From Peptococcaceae bacterium UBA5767 (lineage in GTDB: Bacteria; Bacillota; TC1; UBA5767), in the NCBI GenBank assembly GCA_002418765.1, contig DIET01000009.1, positions 1 to 10,757 of the forward strand: a stretch of DNA of 10,757 bases, read 5' to 3'. Positions 7,453 to 10,757 of the stretch are shown one piece after another. A model generated the notes under the pieces. It ran no database searches, was not told the origin of the DNA, and worked only from the letters and a program-made list of their open reading frames with translations. Positions within the stretch are counted from its first letter, which is position 1. Each line of letters starts with the position of its first letter. Both the position numbers and the translations under genes were made by a program.

Positions 7453-8035
7453 GTCGGCCTCTCAATGCAACAGGTGGAGACAAAACCTCTTTCCAAATCA
7501 TTCTTTCAACCCACAGTTCTCGCTTCGAATGCGTTGGTTCTTCTTCTAATGACGAAGCATCACTTAGCGCCATGGATTGAATCTCATTTTTTCTTCGATC
7601 AATCTTGTCTTTGATTCCCTCGGTCTCTTTGTGGGCAGAATGACCTATCGAACCTGGGACAAACGATCCTTCCAAAGATACGCCTTCCAACGAATCATAT
7701 TGATTTTCTATGCATAATCCCTCTTGCGATGGGGCAAGATGAAACTGTGGCCGACATATCCCTTCGCGTGAACTTTTTGGTTCTTGAATGTCGGTTTCCT
7801 CCGAGACATCTGCCCAAGACGGATCATAAAAACTAGCATCTACTTCTGATGATATTTTACTTTCCAGCTGATTCTGTCCAGCCATTTGCTGAAGAATGTT
7901 TCTCCAATTATGATCCCACTCAGAAAATTCCCGTGGTTTTTCCTCAGCATCACTTTTGGCATTGGATATTTGTGCTTTCTTCATCATTTTTGAAATAATG
8001 GCAAATATCACGAATAGAATCCAAATAAAATCCAT
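7439..8035 (-). CDS. Unrecognised membrane-anchored acidic protein next to floA
   Basis: I do not recognise a named family. The 198 residues begin with one hydrophobic helix (about 2-17, ending in KMMKKA), which suggests an N-terminal membrane anchor. A long, polar, mostly acidic and probably disordered middle follows (about 25-170), with two tryptophan-containing patches near 40-44 (WDHNW) and 70-75. An EG-rich bit reads SLEGVSLEGS at about 115-124. The tail (about 173-194) is again ordered-looking and basic, with the segment ERMIWKEVLSPPVALRG. This resembles, from memory and unverified, a conserved tail reading roughly xIIWSEILGPPRAxR in other clostridial hypothetical proteins with the same layout. 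AGGAGG lies 4 nt before the ATG. The gene is 12 nt downstream of floA and overlaps the thiamin pyrophosphokinase start by 14 nt, so it is surely translated with them. A role with the FloA/NfeD membrane domains is only a guess from context. Confidence 0.85.
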   Translation of the reverse strand: MDFIWILFVIFAIISKMMKKAQISNAKSDAEEKPREFSEWDHNWRNILQQMAGQNQLESKISSEVDASFYDPSWADVSEETDIQEPKSSREGICRPQFHLAPSQEGLCIENQYDSLEGVSLEGSFVPGSIGHSAHKETEGIKDKIDRRKNEIQSMALSDASSLEEEPTHSKRELWVERMIWKEVLSPPVALRGRHGAR

Positions 8036-8047
8036 GAGACCTCCTCT

Positions 8048-9040
8048 CTAGATATTGCCTTCTTTCTTTGTCATATTCGCTTCGGTCGAAATCGCTTCTC
8101 TCATATCTGTATCGGCCATAATGTTTTTCAAATTGTAGTAATCCATAACACCCATATTGCCAGATCTCAACGCTTCGGCAAGTGCTCTTGGTACTTCTGC
8201 TTCCGCTTCCACTACCAAAGCTCTCATTTCTTGCACTCTGGCCTTCATTTCCTGTTCCTGCGCCACAGCCATAGCTCTTCGTTCTTCAGCTTTGGCTTGA
8301 GCAATTTGCTTATCCGCTTCTGCCTGATCAGTCTGTAACTGAGCACCGATATTTCTACCAACATCTACATCCGCAATATCAATCGATAAGATTTCAAAAG
8401 CAGTCCCGGCATCCAGTCCTTTTTTCAAGACTGTCTCTGAAATACTGTCAGGATTTTCCAATACTGATTTGTGTAACAATGCTGATCCGACTGTAGTGAC
8501 TATGCCTTCACCCACACGGGCAATGATGGTCTCTTGACCAGCTCCACCCACAAGACGATCAATATTGGCGCGGACCGTCACTTTGGCTTTGGCTCTCACT
8601 TCGATGCCATCTTTGGCCACTGCAGCAACGACTGGGGTTTCGATAACGATAGGATTAACACTCATTTGAACTGCCTGTAATACATCCCTGCCTGCCAAAT
8701 CAATGGCCGCTGCCCTCTCAAATTTAAGAGGTATCTGCGCACGTTCTGCAGCAATCAAAGCATTGATGACATTGTCTACATTCCCACCAGCCAAATAATG
8801 CGCTTCCAGGCTGTCACCAGTCACCTTAATGCCTGCTTTGTCAGCTTTAATCCAAGGATTGACTATATTGATGGGGGGCACTCTTCTAAGCCTCATACCA
8901 ATCAAGTCGAAAATACCAACTTTCACACCTGCAGCCAATGCGCTTATCCACAATGCTACTGGAATAAAAGAAATCAATAAAGCAAACAATACGATAATAA
9001 GCACAAGCAAAAACAATGATCCAAATAATGTACCTGTCAT
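8048..9040 (-). CDS. floA: Flotillin-like protein FloA
   Basis: FloA (YqfA) is a bacterial flotillin, a membrane scaffold that forms foci in fluid membrane microdomains and affects membrane fluidity and the assembly of membrane complexes. The 330-residue length matches the B. subtilis protein (about 331). A hydrophobic N-terminal hairpin spans about 5-48, followed by the RLRRVPPINIVNPWIKADKA segment and an SPFH domain at about 65-230. An Ala/Glu/Gln-rich coiled coil at about 235-290 carries the EA-type repeats of flotillins (for example AEERRAMAVAQEQEMKARVQ). The C-terminal tail includes SGNMGVMDYYNLKNIMADT, typical of FloA. The ATG at 9040 has AAGGAGG 9 nt upstream, located inside the end of nfeD. 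An earlier ATG at 9045 meets a stop after two codons. Pairing with nfeD 1 nt upstream is the classic arrangement. Confidence 0.97.
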   Translation of the reverse strand: MTGTLFGSLFLLVLIIVLFALLISFIPVALWISALAAGVKVGIFDLIGMRLRRVPPINIVNPWIKADKAGIKVTGDSLEAHYLAGGNVDNVINALIAAERAQIPLKFERAAAIDLAGRDVLQAVQMSVNPIVIETPVVAAVAKDGIEVRAKAKVTVRANIDRLVGGAGQETIIARVGEGIVTTVGSALLHKSVLENPDSISETVLKKGLDAGTAFEILSIDIADVDVGRNIGAQLQTDQAEADKQIAQAKAEERRAMAVAQEQEMKARVQEMRALVVEAEAEVPRALAEALRSGNMGVMDYYNLKNIMADTDMREAISTEANMTKKEGNI

Positions 9041-9041
9041 G

Positions 9042-10337
9042 TCATTCGTCCTCCTTTTTTATTTCCTCAACAAATATTCTACCACCAATAACTTCTCTTA
9101 CCACAATTGGTGTATATTCTTTGATATAATTGCCTCTTGTCAAAGCATCCACCAACGTCCCGTCAATACGTACGGTCCCAGCTGGACGCATATGACTCAC
9201 AGCGACTCCAGTTTTCCCTTTCAGATCGCCTAAATGATCCGGAATGGCAATATAGCCACTTTCGGTGCTCGTTTCTTTCTTGAGCATCAGTTTAGAAAAT
9301 GCTTTTCTCGTAGGCAATACCCTGACCAACAAGACTACAATGATAATGGATCCGGTTAAGGCCAATACAATGGATTGCACGGCAGTTGAAGCATCTGGAG
9401 CAGCTACAAAAATGCTCGCAAATATGGCAACAAATCCACCTATCCCGGCCACCCCAAATCCTGGAATAAAAAACACTTCCACAATAATCAGAATGAGGCC
9501 TAACAAAAACAGCAATACTGCTTCCCATCCACTTAGTCCTGCCATCATGCTGCCACCAAAATACAAGGCCAACGAACCAAGCCCTACAGCGCCCGGTAAA
9601 CCGAAACCAGGTGTGAAAATCTCAATAAGTATACCGGCGAGTCCTATCATCAATAGTGCCGAACTAACAATGGACGATGTTAAAAAGTCAGCGAAAAAAT
9701 CAGCTGTTCCTTTGGTTACCGTATTCACGATTTGAATATCTTGATCCACCAAAAATAGCTCCATGGAAGAATAAACCCCGTCTGTCATATCCAATGACAA
9801 AGCTTCCTGTGCCGTCAAAGTTAACAATTTCCCTTTTTCCACCACGCCTTCAATCTCCATGTCTTCATCAGCCATAGCCCGGGCTAACAATGGATCTCTG
9901 TCGTTTCGTTCAGCCATCGCAGCCAATTGGGCAGACCAAAAAGAGACCGTTTTCTCATCAGCCTTTTCCGTCCCTAGTCGCGGCTCAGCTGCTCCAATCG
10001 TAGTTCCTTCCAGCATAAAAAATTGATCTGCACTCAATGCCATGAAACTTCCTGCAGAAATCGCGCCTCCATCCACCAAAACAATGGTAGGAATCGTGGA
10101 GAACAATTGACCTATTTCAAGTGCAGAATCAATTCTTCCACCAGGCGTATCCAAAGTCACCAATATGGCTTGTACGTCTTGCTCCAACGCTTCCGCATAG
10201 GCATCTTCCATCCAGCTGACCTGACTTGGCGTAACCTCACCACGAAATTCTATTTCCCAAACATCCATAGCCAACGCCGCAGACACAGGGCATAATACCA
10301 ATAGGATTGCCATGATTGCGATTCCAAAGGTCTTCAT
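9042..10337 (-). CDS. nfeD: NfeD long form: membrane-bound ClpP-class serine protease
   Basis: This is a full-length NfeD (B. subtilis YqeZ type, usual length about 430-440; 431 here), the regular partner of flotillins. A signal peptide or first helix covers 1-23, with a plausible cut after ALA. A ClpP-like protease domain spans about 25-195 and contains TLDTPGGRID at 61-70. The nucleophile is probably S94 in GAISAGS, with K129 as the second member of a Ser/Lys dyad, by alignment from memory with the archaeal PH1510 protease (S97/K138). The membrane domain at about 220-342 contains two similar PGFG segments (EIFTPGFGLPGA at 239-250 and EVFFIPGFGVAG at 287-298). A soluble NfeD OB-fold ends the protein (about 365-425). 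GGAGG is 4 nt before the ATG. The gene follows a hairpin after rpsU. I see no clear ECF sigma (sigma-W-like) promoter before it. Confidence 0.96.
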   Translation of the reverse strand: MKTFGIAIMAILLVLCPVSAALAMDVWEIEFRGEVTPSQVSWMEDAYAEALEQDVQAILVTLDTPGGRIDSALEIGQLFSTIPTIVLVDGGAISAGSFMALSADQFFMLEGTTIGAAEPRLGTEKADEKTVSFWSAQLAAMAERNDRDPLLARAMADEDMEIEGVVEKGKLLTLTAQEALSLDMTDGVYSSMELFLVDQDIQIVNTVTKGTADFFADFLTSSIVSSALLMIGLAGILIEIFTPGFGLPGAVGLGSLALYFGGSMMAGLSGWEAVLLFLLGLILIIVEVFFIPGFGVAGIGGFVAIFASIFVAAPDASTAVQSIVLALTGSIIIVVLLVRVLPTRKAFSKLMLKKETSTESGYIAIPDHLGDLKGKTGVAVSHMRPAGTVRIDGTLVDALTRGNYIKEYTPIVVREVIGGRIFVEEIKKEDE

Positions 10338-10353
10338 TATTCCTCCAATGATT

Positions 10354-10386
10354 AAAAGTCTGGTATATAATATATACCAGACTTTT
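10354..10386 (-). terminator. Hairpin terminator or attenuator between rpsU and nfeD
   Basis: A 33-nt near-perfect inverted repeat (AAAAGTCTGGTATAT with ATATACCAGACTTTT, 3-nt loop) begins 6 nt after the rpsU stop. The 3' arm ends in TTTT, and because the arms are A-run/T-run paired it could act in both directions. It ends about 16 nt before the nfeD start, close to that gene's ribosome site. It would let rpsU be expressed strongly while only part of the transcription continues into nfeD-floA. The stem is AT-rich at its tip and the T-run is short, so leaky termination is more likely than a full stop. Confidence 0.75.
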
Positions 10387-10392
10387 GCTAAA

Positions 10393-10569
10393 CTACTTCC
10401 ATTTGCGTTTACGTGCAGCTTCAGATTTCTTCTTGCGTTTCACGCTAGGCTTTTCGTAGTGTTCTCTTTTGCGCACTTCAGAAAGCACACCCGCTTTTTG
10501 ACAAGATCTTTTAAATCTTCTCAGCGCAGAATCAAGAGACTCATTCTTGCCAACCTTAATTTCACTCAC
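10393..10569 (-). CDS. rpsU: 30S ribosomal protein S21 (GTG start)
   Basis: S21 is a small basic protein of the 30S subunit that helps initiation near the anti-Shine-Dalgarno end of 16S rRNA. The 58-residue product begins MSEIKVGKNESLDSALRRFK and continues with a KREHYEKPSVKRKKKSEAARK tail rich in Lys and Arg, which is the standard S21 pattern and length. The start is GTG at 10569: the ATG just upstream runs into a stop after three codons, and GGAGGGAGGGAG ends 8 nt before the GTG. It has its own strong promoter upstream and a hairpin downstream. In Firmicutes rpsU is usually followed by yqeY; here nfeD follows directly. Confidence 0.97.
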   Translation of the reverse strand: MSEIKVGKNESLDSALRRFKRSCQKAGVLSEVRKREHYEKPSVKRKKKSEAARKRKWK

Positions 10570-10637
10570 TTTATCATCTCCCTCCCTCCGCTAACAGCTT
10601 TTGATAGCGCAGGGGCACAATTTATCCCCCAACATCT
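10570..10637 (-). promoter_or_regulatory. rpsU leader with doubled Shine-Dalgarno and two short hairpins
   Basis: The inferred leader of about 65-70 nt contains a tandem Shine-Dalgarno stretch, GGAGGGAGGGAG (10578-10589). Two possible stems lie just upstream: CGCTA/TAGCG (10589-10609), whose 3' arm ends at the first base of the ribosome site, and a GGGG/CCCC pairing (10612-10629). No known riboswitch or ribosomal-protein leader is recognised. The hairpins are short, and whether they regulate S21 synthesis is an inference. Confidence 0.45.
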
Positions 10638-10643
10638 TTTAAC

Positions 10644-10672
10644 ATTATACATAACAGAAAGGCGCAAGTCAA
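10644..10672 (-). promoter_or_regulatory. Sigma-A promoter for rpsU (and probably nfeD-floA by read-through)
   Basis: On the minus strand, TTGACT (10667-10672) and a perfect TATAAT (10644-10649) are separated by exactly 17 nt. The -35 box starts on the base right after the TAG stop of the HIT gene. Transcription should start near 10636-10638. This is the strongest promoter-like sequence I see in the window, as expected for a ribosomal protein gene. Confidence 0.9.
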
Positions 10673-10757
10673 CTATCCAATTGGAGCAAGTTTCTTCCCA
10701 CCAAGGATGTGAAAATGCAAATGTTGGATAATCCCGTCTTTAGAAGTTAGCACCATA
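10673..10757 (-). CDS. HIT (histidine triad) family protein, C-terminal 27 residues
   Basis: HIT proteins of the HinT type are small cytoplasmic nucleotide hydrolases acting on AMP-linked amines and related substrates. Only the C-terminus is in the window, but the family signature is there: QHLHFHILGG gives the H-x-H-x-H core, in which the middle histidine of the triad is the nucleophile. It is followed by the short tail KKLAPIG and a TAG stop. The residues just before (TSKDG) fit the usual position of the N-x-G-x-D-G loop, though divergently. The rest of the gene lies beyond the right edge. A HIT gene directly upstream of rpsU is common in Clostridia. No terminator separates it from rpsU; the rpsU promoter starts at its stop codon. 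Confidence 0.88.
   Translation of the reverse strand, partial: MVLTSKDGIIQHLHFHILGGKKLAPIG

Noticed and set aside
7120..7614. Plus-strand open frame of 164 codons opposite the thiamin pyrophosphokinase and unknown genes
   Set aside because: The opposite strand encodes motif-bearing thiamin pyrophosphokinase. This frame has no recognisable domain and is an antisense shadow.
9292..9528. Minus-strand open frame of 78 codons inside nfeD in another frame
   Set aside because: nfeD is intact through this region, so this is not a frameshifted fragment. It is an out-of-frame shadow.
9265..9735. Plus-strand open frame of 156 codons opposite nfeD, rich in Pro, Asn and Thr
   Set aside because: Its composition is what the reverse complement of a Gly/Val/Ile-rich membrane segment gives. 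nfeD is well supported on the other strand.
10410..10442. A TGAAAC ... CGTA pair inside rpsU that recalls a sigma-W-type ECF promoter for nfeD-floA
   Set aside because: The two boxes are 23 nt apart, not the 16-17 nt required, and they lie in lysine/arginine codons of S21, so the match is likely chance.
10312..10731. Plus-strand open frame of 139 codons opposite rpsU and its promoter
   Set aside because: It runs antisense across a clear S21 gene, promoter and HIT tail. It has no family resemblance and is a shadow frame.
1..10757. Defence island, prophage, insertion sequence or CRISPR
   Set aside because: Apart from one unknown small protein, all genes are conserved housekeeping genes in near-standard order. 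No terminal repeats, transposase, integrase or spaced direct repeats were seen.

Overview
The window looks like chromosomal DNA of a low-GC Gram-positive bacterium, most likely a member of the Clostridia. It carries the conserved Firmicutes housekeeping cluster that in Bacillus subtilis runs rpsU-yqeY-yqeZ(nfeD)-floA-...-phoH-pgpH(yqfF)-ybeY(yqfG)-dgkA-cdd-era-recO-glyQS. Shine-Dalgarno sites are strong throughout. Every gene I can support lies on the minus strand, so transcription runs from position 10757 down to 1. I cannot name the species. I see no mobile elements, CRISPR arrays, tRNA or rRNA genes, and no gene-free stretch longer than about 200 bases.

In transcription order, the right edge holds the last 27 codons of a HIT (histidine triad) protein. 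Its stop codon touches a near-consensus sigma-A promoter that drives a GTG-started rpsU (ribosomal protein S21). A 15-bp hairpin follows rpsU and probably acts as a leaky terminator. Next come four tightly packed genes: nfeD (long-form NfeD with a ClpP-class Ser/Lys protease domain), floA (bacterial flotillin), an unrecognised membrane-anchored acidic protein, and a thiamin pyrophosphokinase. That block ends in a second intrinsic terminator (6773-6803).

After a 203-nt gap, which must contain a promoter, a second block runs phoH, pgpH (c-di-AMP phosphodiesterase), ybeY (16S rRNA endonuclease/maturation), dgkA (undecaprenol kinase type), cdd (cytidine deaminase), era (ribosome-assembly GTPase, TTG start), recO (recombination mediator) and the start of glyQ (glycyl-tRNA synthetase alpha), cut by the left edge. 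Gaps of 1-20 nt and overlaps of 4, 14 and 44 nt point to strong translational coupling.

Functionally the cluster joins ribosome biogenesis and translation (S21, YbeY, Era, PhoH, GlyQ), membrane organisation and lipid-carrier recycling (NfeD, FloA, undecaprenol kinase), c-di-AMP turnover (PgpH), nucleoside and cofactor salvage (Cdd, thiamin pyrophosphokinase) and recombinational repair (RecO). Compared with the B. subtilis arrangement, yqeY and the sporulation-associated yqfC/yqfD pair are absent from their usual places. The slot between floA and phoH holds the unknown membrane protein and the thiamin pyrophosphokinase instead. I see no wholly new multi-gene system. The best candidate for undescribed biology is the unknown protein at 7439-8035.
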